Notes: generated from the letters alone by a model not told the origin. Shown: positions 52,516 through 61,726, numbered from the stretch's first letter. The stretch: 64,000 bases of DNA from Methanospirillum stamsii (GCF_003173335.1 NZ_QGMZ01000039.1:1-64000); one strand, 5' to 3'. Translations and numbers: made by a program.

Positions 52516-53033
52516 AAGTTTACTTCTTGTAATCCTGAAATATTAATTCTGAAATAAATTTCAGACACATAATGTTCTTATTTCTGAGCTCTCGGAAAAC
52601 CCGGATCATCATAAATCCAAGTTAACATCAATCATACACACTTGCCCTCATATTATGATTAAAATCAGTTTTCATCAATTCAATTTCAAGGAATACTATT
52701 TACTGCCAATATCCGGAGCGCTGGATGATTATCCGTAAATTTTCATCAAATCTACAGGAAATAAAGTTTTCAACCCGTTTATCCACATGCGTGCCAAAAT
52801 CATTGTTTTTTGCTTCTCATTTCAGGTTATACGATGATATATTCCAGATATTGATTGTAATACCAAGGATGATTCATACATCATTGAAGGAAAAAAAATC
52901 AGGGAGATTACATGAGAAATTTTCATCACAGACAAATATATATAATTAATAGAATGTCAGTAATTTTCATTAAAACAGTTAAAAATTAATTGATAAGAAG
53001 AATAAAGAGAATGAATAATCCCTTCAGGGTAAC
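52516..53033. other. AT-rich intergenic stretch
   Basis: This remainder of the 1 kb gene-free gap lies between the structured candidate and the stop of the DUF4430 gene. It is AT-rich. A plus-strand frame of 74 codons (52725-52949) has no family resemblance or clear ribosome binding site. I see no supported feature. Confidence 0.4.
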
Positions 53034-54170
53034 TTATTCAATCGTAATTAATAAACTCGCCACTGCCTCATCAACGGGTTTTGAGGGTTCACCAAAATAA
53101 TAACCGATTTCATCACCTGAACTGACTTTAAATAAATTCAATCCATCAATTTCCGGATCAAGATAGTCTTTTAAAACAACTCCGTTGACGACAACAAACC
53201 AGGTTTTATCTCCTGAAAAGTGATAACCATTTATCCCTTCTAAAAATAGAATCCCTCCTTTCTGCATGCTTTTATCACTTATACTAAGGTCGGAGATCAT
53301 GTCATCATCAAGGAGTTTCTGCAGGATACCAAGAGGTGTTGCCGTATTGATGTCATACTCTCCTCCGGTGGTACTGATGTTTATGGTACCTGATGGGAGA
53401 GAGATATTCTCTTTATAGATCACTTCCTGACCACCGGATGAAATTCGATCGACATTGTCTGTTTCCTCATTACCATTATCTGAAGAAAAATTTGATCGTG
53501 ATATATTGTCAGATTCATCCTCTTTGATTTCAATTTCATCTGGTAATGTTGATTCTTGAGAAAGATTTTTGGTATTTTGAGCAGACTCCCCTTCTGCTTT
53601 AATCTCTGTTGTATCAGGTAGTGGTTCCTCTGTTTTTCCAATAGTAACTGTCAGGTATGCAACAGATTCTGATATCAAACCCTCCGGATTTCCAAGAACA
53701 TACAAAACAACATCTCCTTCTTTTAGAGCAAAGCGATTTAGACCCATCACATCAGACAGAACAACGTCCTCAAGCCGCTGACCATTGACCTTAACAAACC
53801 AGCCACTTTCATTTCCAGATTTAAGGCTATCAATCTCATCAATCAGAAGAATCCCCTTCTTATCCATGAGTTCGTCACCAAGTACATAGTTGGAAACTGC
53901 ACCCGATTTATGCAATGATTCAAGCACCCCAACCGGAGTATTCCCCTGAATTTTATAATCATTCCCGGAATCGGATTTGATGTTTACGTAACCTTCCGGA
54001 TTGATTGTCCCATTGTATAATAACCCACCCTTTAGTTCATCAGATGGCTGACTATCGTCATTATGAGTTATCGTGCTATTTTCTTCATCTGCAGATATTA
54101 CTGCAGGTAAAACCATAAGAAGAACTACAAAAATGGATAGAATTTTAGATATTTTTTTTCTAGTCATCAT
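53034..54170 (-). CDS. Exported protein with two DUF4430-like domains
   Basis: The 378-residue protein starts at ATG 54170 with GAGGG upstream. A signal peptide (KILSIFVVLLMVLPAVISA) leads to a first domain (TPVGVLESLHKSGAVSNYVL, then SGWFVKVNG and ALKEGDVVLYVLG). An acidic, low-complexity linker of about 90 residues follows. The second domain has TPLGILQKLLDDDMISDLSI, DKTWFVVVNGVVLKDYL and SSGDEIGYYFG. The WFVKVNG-with-LxxGD pattern is that of DUF4430/transcobalamin-like modules. The two halves are repeats of each other. It is probably cell-surface and ligand-binding; the ligand is unknown. Confidence 0.75.
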   Translation of the reverse strand: MMTRKKISKILSIFVVLLMVLPAVISADEENSTITHNDDSQPSDELKGGLLYNGTINPEGYVNIKSDSGNDYKIQGNTPVGVLESLHKSGAVSNYVLGDELMDKKGILLIDEIDSLKSGNESGWFVKVNGQRLEDVVLSDVMGLNRFALKEGDVVLYVLGNPEGLISESVAYLTVTIGKTEEPLPDTTEIKAEGESAQNTKNLSQESTLPDEIEIKEDESDNISRSNFSSDNGNEETDNVDRISSGGQEVIYKENISLPSGTINISTTGGEYDINTATPLGILQKLLDDDMISDLSISDKSMQKGGILFLEGINGYHFSGDKTWFVVVNGVVLKDYLDPEIDGLNLFKVSSGDEIGYYFGEPSKPVDEAVASLLITIE

Positions 54171-54447
54171 AAAAAACCCTCGTTTTCTAATTTTATACAG
54201 GTATACCATTATTGTTCCTGATAGAATACGAAATGTTTCTCACTACTCTCCAAAATCTGTTTTTACATTCTTTTTTTGAGAAGAATAGTACCGGACATTA
54301 AAGGAATTATTCAGTAGATATACGGTAATCAAGAATAATTCAGAAGAAATTTGCATTAATTCGGTTCATGTTCCAGCGCATTTTTTATTCGATCTTTTTA
54401 AAAAAGAAAACAGTAAGCTCTTATTAGATCAGGCTGAAAATGGAAAT

Positions 54448-55338
54448 ATGCAAAAGAACGATTCAATATTTCGGACCGTAGTTCTGACAGGACTTATAAT
54501 TTTTTCTATCGTCATATCCTGTTATGGTGAAGAAATATCAAACAACCCGGAATATTTTTTTCTTCCGGCACATGACATAACATCAGAACAATATGATGAA
54601 TATATTACCGTATCAGACATTTTTTCCCAGTTATCACAATCAGGAGGGATCGAATTCTCCCCCAATATTTCTCTTCTCTCGTATAATGCTAAACCGGGTG
54701 CAGTACTCTCACCCGATTCAATTCTTCCGGTTCCTGAAGTTCTATACATTACAAAGGGAACTCTCAGAATAACCACAGGTGAGGAGCAGCTTGTTGCAGA
54801 AAAAGATGATGTTGTATATATCCCGGCCAATAAAACCCGTCTGTTTGAAAACCATGGAGACAGTGAACTTACATTTTATTCTATCATAGACTTAAGTTTT
54901 GCAAATTTTCTATCAGACAATAATAATCTGAACATTACTGAGATCAAATCAGAAAAAACAGTCCCATCGCAGGAATTTGGAAATGTCAGTAATAATGAAT
55001 TTTTCACTTTTTACCGTCTCATCCATCCATCAGACGGTCCTTATGAAGTCTCTTATGATATAGGGACAACCAGACTGACCAAAGGAGCATCCATTCCGGA
55101 ACATTATATTGATGGAAGTTATCAGTTATTTTCGGTCCTGTCCGGATCAGGGAATATTTCTGTAGGCTGCTCCCCACAACAAATTTCAGAAGGGGATATT
55201 GTATATGTAGCTCCCGGAGCTCTCATGAACATGACGGCAACTGATACACTTCACATGATGGTACTTACTCATCCATTTTATGATGCAGAAAATGATCATT
55301 TCATAACTGGAGCCTGTGCCACCAGATTATCTCCATAG
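54448..55338 (+). CDS. Exported two-cupin (bicupin) protein
   Basis: The 296-residue protein has an N-terminal signal (VVLTGLIIFSIVISCYGEEI) and two cupin barrels. The first is around PEVLYITKGTLRITTGEEQL and DDVVYIPANKTRLFENHGDS. The second is around SIPEHYIDGSYQLFSVLSGS and GDIVYVAPGALMNMTATDTL. The PEH...H pattern and the G-D-x-V-Y-x-P motif are those of metal-binding cupins, although the usual HxHxxxxxE set is incomplete in domain 1. An extracytoplasmic cupin is unusual; it may bind a sugar or metal. Weak upstream signals mean the start is tentative. Confidence 0.72.
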   Translation: MQKNDSIFRTVVLTGLIIFSIVISCYGEEISNNPEYFFLPAHDITSEQYDEYITVSDIFSQLSQSGGIEFSPNISLLSYNAKPGAVLSPDSILPVPEVLYITKGTLRITTGEEQLVAEKDDVVYIPANKTRLFENHGDSELTFYSIIDLSFANFLSDNNNLNITEIKSEKTVPSQEFGNVSNNEFFTFYRLIHPSDGPYEVSYDIGTTRLTKGASIPEHYIDGSYQLFSVLSGSGNISVGCSPQQISEGDIVYVAPGALMNMTATDTLHMMVLTHPFYDAENDHFITGACATRLSP

Positions 55339-55598
55339 GAGATACTATTTTAAGACTTTTTCTTCATTGAAACCTGCTGAAGAGGATACAGAAAATCCCT
55401 CTTTTTCAGGTGATACTTCTTATACATTGGAGTCAATTAATGTATTGCAGACGTTTGAGCAATTCTGAAATAGTCCCTGAGCATCCTTCGGTCTGAAGTG
55501 TTTTGTGTCATGCTATTCTCGGTGATTTCTCTGGCATAACTGATCATACTGGATCATGACTGCCATTTACACGGATGCATAAAGAAAAGTGATAAATA

Positions 55599-55940
55599 AT
55601 GGAAGGAAAGAGATTATACATCGGGAATCTCCCCTATTCAACTAATGAGACCCAAATCAGAGAAATATTTGCTCCATTCGGAACCGTCGAGAATGTTAAA
55701 CTCATTGAGCAGAAAGGATTTGGATTTGTTGAGATGAGCACTTCAGAAGAAGCACAAAACGCAATGGACTCTCTGAACCAGACCGAATTTGGTGGAAGGA
55801 CACTTCGTATTGATGAAGCACGACCAATGCAACCACGCCGTGAATTTGGCGGGAGTGGATCCTTTGGTGGAAACCGCGGATATGGCGGCGGTGGAAACAG
55901 TGGAAGCGGTGGTTTTGGCGGCAATCGCAGAAGATTCTAA
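55599..55940 (+). CDS. Glycine-rich RRM RNA-binding protein
   Basis: The 113-residue protein has one RNA recognition motif: RNP2 KRLYIGNLPYS, then FAPFGTVENVKLIEQ and RNP1 KGFGFVEMSTSEEAQNAMDS, ending RTLRIDEARP. An Arg/Gly-rich tail (FGGNRGYGGGGNSGSGGFGG, NRRRF) follows. The layout is that of cyanobacterial Rbp and eukaryotic glycine-rich proteins, which are often cold-induced; RRM is uncommon in archaea. It has a leader of up to about 260 bases since the previous gene. A second RRM protein is at 60822-61499. Confidence 0.9.
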   Translation: MEGKRLYIGNLPYSTNETQIREIFAPFGTVENVKLIEQKGFGFVEMSTSEEAQNAMDSLNQTEFGGRTLRIDEARPMQPRREFGGSGSFGGNRGYGGGGNSGSGGFGGNRRRF

Positions 55941-55943
55941 TTT

Positions 55944-56591
55944 TTATTTTTTACCTGAGGTTCTAAGAACCGGATTTTTTTGTTCCAGTTCATAAAGAAG
56001 CTTTCTTTTCTCCTGAACCATATCTTCCACCTGTGTTGTCAATTGTATCATGCACTCCTCTTCAGTCCGGTATGCATCTGGAAGACAACGTAATGCAGCT
56101 TCCTCTTTTAAATCAGTTATGACCCTGATCTGCCTTGAAAGATCAAACCATTGCAAAATTTCGTCCTCCGGCACATTTGTTCTACGGTTTTTTGATACAA
56201 TATCAAGGAGGGATTGATACCACTCAAAAAAGGAGAATACACCGGCACAAATTTCTTCACGAGTGAGAGGTTTTCTCATAAAACCAAACAACCGTTCACC
56301 ATACCTGACAACTTCAAGCAGATCCATTTTTTTTGATGAGACCATTATTACCGGAGTTTCATATCCCTGTGTTAGATTTCCAATAAGGTCAAGAGTATCC
56401 CACCCATCAAGTGGCTCCATTAAAATATCAAGCAGAACAAGATCAAATTTTTCTGTCTTTAATAACCGAATCCCTTCAGAAGGAGTATCTGCAGATTTGC
56501 AGGTGTACCCACAATATACCAGATCTTCACTGAAAATTTTCCGAAAGAGTTCCTCATCGTCAATAATCAGGATTTTTCTCTTACCTGGCAT
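55944..56591 (-). CDS. Receiver-domain protein with helical C-terminal extension (third copy)
   Basis: A 215-residue protein. MPGKRKILIIDDEELFRKIF begins the receiver. LVLLDILMEPLDGWDTLDLI carries the phospho-acceptor Asp at about 55, and FMRKPLTREEI is the end of the domain. A C-terminal helical region follows (SLLDIVSKNRR...LTTQVEDMVQEKRKLLYELE), longer and different in sequence from its relatives but in the same place. It has no DNA-binding domain. ATG 56591 with GAGGT upstream is chosen over 56630. It is convergent with the RRM gene, 3 bases apart. Confidence 0.82.
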   Translation of the reverse strand: MPGKRKILIIDDEELFRKIFSEDLVYCGYTCKSADTPSEGIRLLKTEKFDLVLLDILMEPLDGWDTLDLIGNLTQGYETPVIMVSSKKMDLLEVVRYGERLFGFMRKPLTREEICAGVFSFFEWYQSLLDIVSKNRRTNVPEDEILQWFDLSRQIRVITDLKEEAALRCLPDAYRTEEECMIQLTTQVEDMVQEKRKLLYELEQKNPVLRTSGKK

Positions 56592-56675
56592 AAGGGCAAC
56601 CTCTGTAAGATGAAAGAGATATGTTCTCAAAATTTTTAAGATATCTGTGTATTAATCATTCTTCATCTTTGAACC

Positions 56676-57881
56676 TTATGATAATTCCTCATTCTTTTTT
56701 CCTGATGAAGGCCCTTTGAAAAAATCAGACAGCCTTGTTTGTTGTTCCTGAAGCAGAGATCTTAAGACACGACCTGATTTTATAAACCGGTCAGGGGGCA
56801 GTGTCATGGTATCTGATACATAGGAGAATGCATCTTTGAATGTCTCAAATTCTCTTCCTTTAACTGCCATGGCATTCCGGACATTCTCACGGACATTGAA
56901 TACCCCGAGGGGAACATACCCTTCAGTGGCTTCACGAAGCACAATTGCACCAGCCTGTTTCTGTTCACGAAGAAGAGCTTCAAGGATGGCCATTTTACAT
57001 GAATAATAGCAGCCACCAACGGATGAATATTCAGCTTTAGGTTTTTTTATCTCACTATCAGAAAAAACCAGTTCCTCATCACCTAGCACCCGGATAAAAG
57101 CTTCAGTCCATTCATACTGCCATCCGGTCGGGGTCAGAATGACTGCATACCGGTTATGAAGACTGCTGAATTCATGAACTCTCCAGGTATCAATCGGGCT
57201 GTATTGCTTTACCCGGTTAAATAGATGATTCGTTAGGGCACTGTCCACCGCAGTGATTGACCATCTGGTTGGAACCAGATGCCTCTTTTTTCCATTACCC
57301 ATTGTTCCAGCTGAAAACGCTTTTTGAATGGTTGAAAATGGGACTTTATCCTGATGGAGGCGTATAACAGCATCAGTCGCACGAAGGTCAGTATCATCAA
57401 ATACCTTCTCAAGACGATGGTTCCACCTGACCGGGTCACAAGAGAGTTTATCTATGGTAGCACTGGGTCCAAACGGTGCATGATCTTCACTTAAAGAAAA
57501 TCCTGTCGGGACCTCACGAAAAGCAGCTTCACTTTCTACCGATGTGTCAGAAAGGACAATTTCCTGGAGCTGGCTGACAAACCGGCTGCTTATATCCCTG
57601 GTTTCAACAAGCCGTTTCCCCCTGACCAGGTTTAGCCTGTACCTGATTATCTCCTCCTGTGAAGTTTGTGCAGGAATCCATAACTCAGGGGTATCATATT
57701 TACCGGTATCACCATGTTCCGGTGTAATAAGTGGCCCTGCATAGACCTTTGGGTAACCAGCACTCCCGATAAATATTGAAGGAGGAGTGCTGCCGTCAAG
57801 CTCAGTCCCAATAGGAACCGACCTGCTCTGAAGTGTTGAAACGGTAAGGGTTCTTAAGTACTCAGCTTTTCCGACACTCAT
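56676..57881 (-). CDS. nreA: Archaeal NreA-type DNA repair protein with a PCNA-binding tail
   Basis: A 401-residue protein of the Nre family (DUF650/DUF651): IFIGSAGYPKVYAGPLITPE, then PVRWNHRLEKVFDDTDLRAT and GGCYYSCKMAILEALLREQK with ATEGYVPLGVFNVRENVRNA. The C terminus has QTRLSDFFKG, a clear PIP box (QxxLxxFF) for binding PCNA. NreA in archaea takes part in repair of DNA damage caused by mitomycin C. Its ATG overlaps the TGA of the upstream carboxymuconolactone-decarboxylase-like gene (ATGA), so the pair is co-translated. Confidence 0.9.
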   Translation of the reverse strand: MSVGKAEYLRTLTVSTLQSRSVPIGTELDGSTPPSIFIGSAGYPKVYAGPLITPEHGDTGKYDTPELWIPAQTSQEEIIRYRLNLVRGKRLVETRDISSRFVSQLQEIVLSDTSVESEAAFREVPTGFSLSEDHAPFGPSATIDKLSCDPVRWNHRLEKVFDDTDLRATDAVIRLHQDKVPFSTIQKAFSAGTMGNGKKRHLVPTRWSITAVDSALTNHLFNRVKQYSPIDTWRVHEFSSLHNRYAVILTPTGWQYEWTEAFIRVLGDEELVFSDSEIKKPKAEYSSVGGCYYSCKMAILEALLREQKQAGAIVLREATEGYVPLGVFNVRENVRNAMAVKGREFETFKDAFSYVSDTMTLPPDRFIKSGRVLRSLLQEQQTRLSDFFKGPSSGKKNEELS

Positions 57882-58186
57882 TTTTCATCATATATTCGGA
57901 TAACTTCCGGGAGGCATTTGACAACGCCGGAGATACCACTAACGGTAAGAGTCAAAAGGACTGCATCAATTACTTCATCCCGGGTTGCTCCAACTGCTTT
58001 CGCCATTGGAAGATGAGCCTTTACCGCTATGGAATCACCCATTGCCGTCTTCATTGCAATATAGATCAACTGTTTGGTTTTCTGGTCAAGCCCTTTAGAT
58101 GCAATAAGTGACTGAATCAACCCATTAAAGGCAGATGCTACATCAGGTGCTTCTTTTTGAAAAAGTTCCATGGGAGAGATTTCCAT
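57878..58186 (-). CDS. Carboxymuconolactone decarboxylase/AhpD-like protein without the Cys pair
   Basis: The 102-residue helical protein matches the CMD fold: LFQKEAPDVASAFNGLIQSL, then LDQKTKQLIYIAMKTAMGDS and MAKAVGATRDEVIDAVLLTL. In active AhpD-like members CxxCxxxH reduces peroxide; here the region reads GDSIAVKAH, so both Cys are missing while the His (in AHLPMAKAVG) remains. A redox role is therefore unlikely, and a decarboxylase or structural role is possible. It overlaps nreA by 4 bases, a link to repair that is inference. Confidence 0.78.
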   Translation of the reverse strand: MEISPMELFQKEAPDVASAFNGLIQSLIASKGLDQKTKQLIYIAMKTAMGDSIAVKAHLPMAKAVGATRDEVIDAVLLTLTVSGISGVVKCLPEVIRIYDEK

Positions 58187-58240
58187 AGTATAATATTCAG
58201 TTTCTTATCTCATGAAGTGATCAGGAAGCATTTCTGTTAC

Positions 58241-59272
58241 CTATGATGATCTCATGTGAACATCCACTTGTGGAAACGGAATTTCAATACCTTCTTCCAG
58301 GAATCTTTTAAAGATTTTCGTATTGATATAATCCTTAACATCAAAGACCAGTGAATATTCATGTGTCCAGAGAATCAGTTGCAGATTAAGACTTGATTCA
58401 CCAAATTCAAGGAAATAGACGGCAGGAGCCGGGTCTTCAATACACAAACCGGTTTTTATTGCCTCATCTGCAATATTCAAAAGGATCTCTTTGACTCTTT
58501 CAATATCACTTCCATATGAAACCCCAATATTAATCCTTACCTTCATCTGAACATCGGGTTCTGCATAATTTGCAACAATATCATTGGTAAGAATAGAGTT
58601 AGGAATGGTAACCAGCTGGCTGTCCAGGGTTTTTATTCTGGTACTTCTGGGCCCGATATTTATGACATCTCCGGTATAATTCTGAACCTCTATCCGATCA
58701 CCGATTTTAAAAGGTTGATCTGCTGCAAGGACAGCTCCGGAAAAAAAATTCCCCAATATTTCTTTTCCTGCAAAACTTACCGCAACAGCGACAATACCCC
58801 CTGTTGCCAGAAGAGGAGTTATGTCAATTTCTAAAATTCCTAGAATGAGAATTAACGCAATTATCCAGATGATATAAGAATAAGTAGCCTTAAAAAAATG
58901 GTAAATTTTTAAAGCAGCAGGATTTGATGCAGAATTGATAATTTTTTCTTCGTATTGAAGTCCCACATTCCTCACAAATGACCAGATAATCCAGGCACCG
59001 ATGAGAGTAAAAATTACCATCAGGTATTTGCTATCCAGAATCCATCGATATGTTTCAGGGATTATTGAACTCACAAGCAGAGTATAATAGATGGTAGCAA
59101 TAAAAAGAAAAAAAACGAGAGGTTTGCCTATTGAAGAAATGATGATATCATCAAAATGTGAATCGGTAGATTTTGCTCTCTTTTTCAAATGATGCCCGAT
59201 TATCACTACAAACAGAACACCGATCATCCCGCATATGAAAATGACTAATGCAGAAAAATTTGCAGGATTCAT
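58241..59272 (-). CDS. mscS: MscS-family mechanosensitive ion channel
   Basis: A 343-residue protein. Four or more membrane helices precede the pore helix and the MscS core. GGIVAVAVSFAGKEILGNFF is the pore region, followed by IGDRIEVQNYTGDVINIGPR and DSQLVTIPNSILTNDIVANY. The beta and C-terminal alpha-beta domains follow (VRINIGVSYGSDIERVKEIL). It protects against osmotic downshock. The start at 59272 reads MNPANFSALVIFI. It is monocistronic and divergent from the DUF2115 gene. Confidence 0.92.
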   Translation of the reverse strand: MNPANFSALVIFICGMIGVLFVVIIGHHLKKRAKSTDSHFDDIIISSIGKPLVFFLFIATIYYTLLVSSIIPETYRWILDSKYLMVIFTLIGAWIIWSFVRNVGLQYEEKIINSASNPAALKIYHFFKATYSYIIWIIALILILGILEIDITPLLATGGIVAVAVSFAGKEILGNFFSGAVLAADQPFKIGDRIEVQNYTGDVINIGPRSTRIKTLDSQLVTIPNSILTNDIVANYAEPDVQMKVRINIGVSYGSDIERVKEILLNIADEAIKTGLCIEDPAPAVYFLEFGESSLNLQLILWTHEYSLVFDVKDYINTKIFKRFLEEGIEIPFPQVDVHMRSS

Positions 59273-59377
59273 AAATTAATGTTTGATCTGATAATTTATA
59301 GTGCATGGCATCATTGATTGGATTTTACCATCAGATATATGCAGTCTCCGGAATTACATGTATAGTCAAGTGAAACG

Positions 59378-59956
59378 GTGCCAAGTGAACAAAAAATCGA
59401 AATAATTGCAATCCGGTTGTCAAAGGCGACGAATAAAGGTGAACTTGGTATCATTATATCGGAAGAAATATTGAATTACTCGGTTTTTGAACTCCAGGTA
59501 ATAGGAGGAAGATTAAACCTTGAAATTGCATCTCTACCATCTCCCTATAAAAAAAGGGTTAAACCATACTTTATAGAACAAGTATTCGGGGCATACCATG
59601 AGTTGCTCAGACAATACCGATCAGGAACATTTCAACACCTGAAAAATAAAATTCACGACCACGATACTTTTATTTCATATTGCCAGATGATACCGGAGGG
59701 CTGCACAGCATGGGACGAAACCACATGGAAAAATCCGGAAATATGGAACCCGCGACACCGTTTATTTTACTACCTGATTGCTGCATTCACCATGTTTATT
59801 ATGGATAAACCCGGTCATCCGGTAGGTACGCCATTTCCAGGTGGCCTGACCGTTGAAAAAAAAGGAAACGATTACCTCTGTCCTATCAGAGATAAAGAAA
59901 AAGACGTATTTTTTTCCATATGTAATTATTGCCCTGCAAAGCAGTCGGGTGAATAA
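59378..59956 (+). CDS. DUF2115 (UPF0305) protein
   Basis: A 192-residue protein starting at GTG 59378 (AAGTGAAACG upstream). ILNYSVFELQVIGGRLNLEI, EGCTAWDETTWKNPEIWNPR and PGHPVGTPFPGGLTVEKKGN are characteristic of DUF2115, a family known from methanogens. SICNYCPAKQ at the end adds a CxxC. The function is unknown. It overlaps the lipase-like gene by one base (TAATG), giving a two-gene operon. Confidence 0.85.
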   Translation: MPSEQKIEIIAIRLSKATNKGELGIIISEEILNYSVFELQVIGGRLNLEIASLPSPYKKRVKPYFIEQVFGAYHELLRQYRSGTFQHLKNKIHDHDTFISYCQMIPEGCTAWDETTWKNPEIWNPRHRLFYYLIAAFTMFIMDKPGHPVGTPFPGGLTVEKKGNDYLCPIRDKEKDVFFSICNYCPAKQSGE

Positions 59957-60774
59957 TGGAAACAATAGTGCTTGTCCTGATTCATGGATGGAAAAGTCAT
60001 CCGGGAGTATGGAACCGACTAAAAGAGAGAGTAAACCTTCCACCAGATCGGATATGGTCATTTGATTATTCGACCTTACATGAATCAACTATTCAGGAAA
60101 TTGCAAGGAGATTACAAGATTTTATACAGGAAAACCGAACCAAACTTGGTTATTTTGGACCAATAGACATTGTTTGTCATTCTATGGGAGGCTATGTAAC
60201 CAGATATTTCGTGGAGGTACTTGATGGTGAGAAAAAGCGGGAAAAAATTCGTCAACTCATCGAAATAGGTGTTCCAAACCAGGGATCTTCCATGGCAGAG
60301 ATATTCAATGATCCAGAACATGGTCCGGCCATAATCAATGTTCTTGAAGGAGAATTTGTTCCAAAAAAATATATCCCGACTCATGATGTCAATGTCCAGG
60401 GGCTGCGTATTAAAAGCCGGGAGACAGCACAGTTATGTAATGCAGGGTTAAGGAAGGATATTAAATACCGGAATATTCTTGCGGCTAACAGAACAGGCGA
60501 TCCTGCATTTTTTCCCAGCTTTGAGGGTAAAACCTGGGTTTTCGGACATGATAACACATGGAAGAAAACCTGGCTTGGTGACGGAGTTATTCCGAATGCT
60601 GATTCATATCTGCCGGGAACCGGGTTTGATCTAATCCCCATTGATCCATCTTCTCTTCAGACAGAACCATACCGGTATTGTCATATCCACCTCCCTAAAA
60701 ATCCGGAAGTAATAAGACTGGTTATAAAATATATCGAAAATCCCTTACTTCCTTCATCAGAAATCTTCCCATAA
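59956..60774 (+). CDS. Alpha/beta hydrolase, lipase-like
   Basis: The 272-residue protein opens METIVLVLIHGWKSHPGVWN with the oxyanion HG. The nucleophile elbow is IDIVCHSMGGYVTRYFVEVL (Ser about 76), and the end HIHLPKNPEVIRL contributes the likely catalytic His. The GxSxGG-type elbow (CHSMGG) and general layout are those of triacylglycerol lipases/esterases. The pairing with DUF2115 is conserved-looking but unexplained. There is no signal peptide, so it is cytosolic. Confidence 0.85.
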   Translation: METIVLVLIHGWKSHPGVWNRLKERVNLPPDRIWSFDYSTLHESTIQEIARRLQDFIQENRTKLGYFGPIDIVCHSMGGYVTRYFVEVLDGEKKREKIRQLIEIGVPNQGSSMAEIFNDPEHGPAIINVLEGEFVPKKYIPTHDVNVQGLRIKSRETAQLCNAGLRKDIKYRNILAANRTGDPAFFPSFEGKTWVFGHDNTWKKTWLGDGVIPNADSYLPGTGFDLIPIDPSSLQTEPYRYCHIHLPKNPEVIRLVIKYIENPLLPSSEIFP

Positions 60775-60821
60775 ATTTTCCATGAAATTCTAGGGTATCA
60801 TATATTATAAAAAAAATGAGT

Positions 60822-61499
60822 TTAGCGTCTTCCGCCGGGCCAGAATCGCACTTTTGGTCTTTTTGGTGATGGTGCTTCGTCTTTTACCGGTTTAAAACCA
60901 GTAATTTTTTTATCTGAATGCGTAGAGTTACTTCTGGAATGGTGCCTGTCTTCATGTGATGATCTGGTAGAGTAATCTTTTTTACCAGAATTTTTAGAGG
61001 TTTTAGAAGCTGACCCGTGTGAGAACTGACCAGATTTATTACCAGGTTTCTTTCTGTCGTCGGATTCTTTTCCATATGGTCGTGGTGCACTTTTAAACGA
61101 ACGTTCAGGATATTCAGATCTCATTTTCACATCAGAACCACGAGATGATCCTGGACTGCTTTTCCGGATCTTGTCACCTGTTTTTCTAACAGAAGTCCCA
61201 GATCTTGCAGTTCCTCTTCCTGATTGCCATGCGCTACCAGACCCATTCTGATAACTGGATTTGCTTTTTGGAGGGCGGACATCGTCAATGAGAAGATTTC
61301 TTCCCTGAAACTCAGTTTCATTGAGAGCATTTCTGGCGGCTCTGGCATCCTCATAACTCTCCATTTCTACAAAACCATAACCTTTTCCTTCGATAATCCT
61401 CACTCCGACCACTTCACCATGTCTGGAGAAGAGACCCCAGAGTTGCTTTTCATCAACCGTATAAGTAAGATTTCCAACAAACAAACGTTTCGGGTTCAT
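60822..61499 (-). CDS. RRM RNA-binding protein with long Ser/Arg/Lys-rich tail
   Basis: A 225-residue protein starting MNPKRLFVGNLTYTVDEKQL. The RRM has RNP2 KRLFVGNLTYT and RNP1 GKGYGFVEMESYEDARAARN, ending RNLLIDDVRPP. About 145 residues follow of low-complexity, basic, Ser- and Arg-rich sequence (SGRGTARSGTSVRKTGDKIR, TRSSHEDRHHSRSNSTHSDK), reminiscent of SR proteins, ending RVRFWPGGRR-like KVRFWPGGRR. The start has AGGTGTAAT upstream. It is the second RRM gene in the window, in opposite orientation to the first. Confidence 0.85.
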   Translation of the reverse strand: MNPKRLFVGNLTYTVDEKQLWGLFSRHGEVVGVRIIEGKGYGFVEMESYEDARAARNALNETEFQGRNLLIDDVRPPKSKSSYQNGSGSAWQSGRGTARSGTSVRKTGDKIRKSSPGSSRGSDVKMRSEYPERSFKSAPRPYGKESDDRKKPGNKSGQFSHGSASKTSKNSGKKDYSTRSSHEDRHHSRSNSTHSDKKITGFKPVKDEAPSPKRPKVRFWPGGRR

Positions 61500-61718
61500 A
61501 TTACACCTAATGCCACTATTGATATCCATTCCATCCGGAGCTCATCCCGGAACTGGTATTTTGTGACAATCATTCTGACAGAATTATTACCGGTACAACT
61601 TTAAGTAACTATAACTCTCCTTCCAAAAAGGTTCTTCGTATGAAGATTGGAGAGAAACAATAAATCCATGCCGGGACTCTCCCATTCATTAAAGGTCATT
61701 GAAATTTATTTCACAGGG

Positions 61719-61726
61719 TATATAAT
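61719..61726 (+). promoter_or_regulatory. TATA box of the pilin-like gene
   Basis: TATATAAT starts 38 bases before the ATG at 61757, an ideal archaeal promoter position for a short leader. Confidence 0.5.

Noticed and set aside
52105-52516. Small open frames of 65-84 codons on both strands in the GC-rich island
   Set aside because: They overlap each other on opposite strands, have no domain, and the hairpins fit a structured RNA or relic better than a gene.
52725-52949. A 74-codon plus-strand frame
   Set aside because: No family resemblance, weak start context and AT-rich composition like the surrounding spacer.
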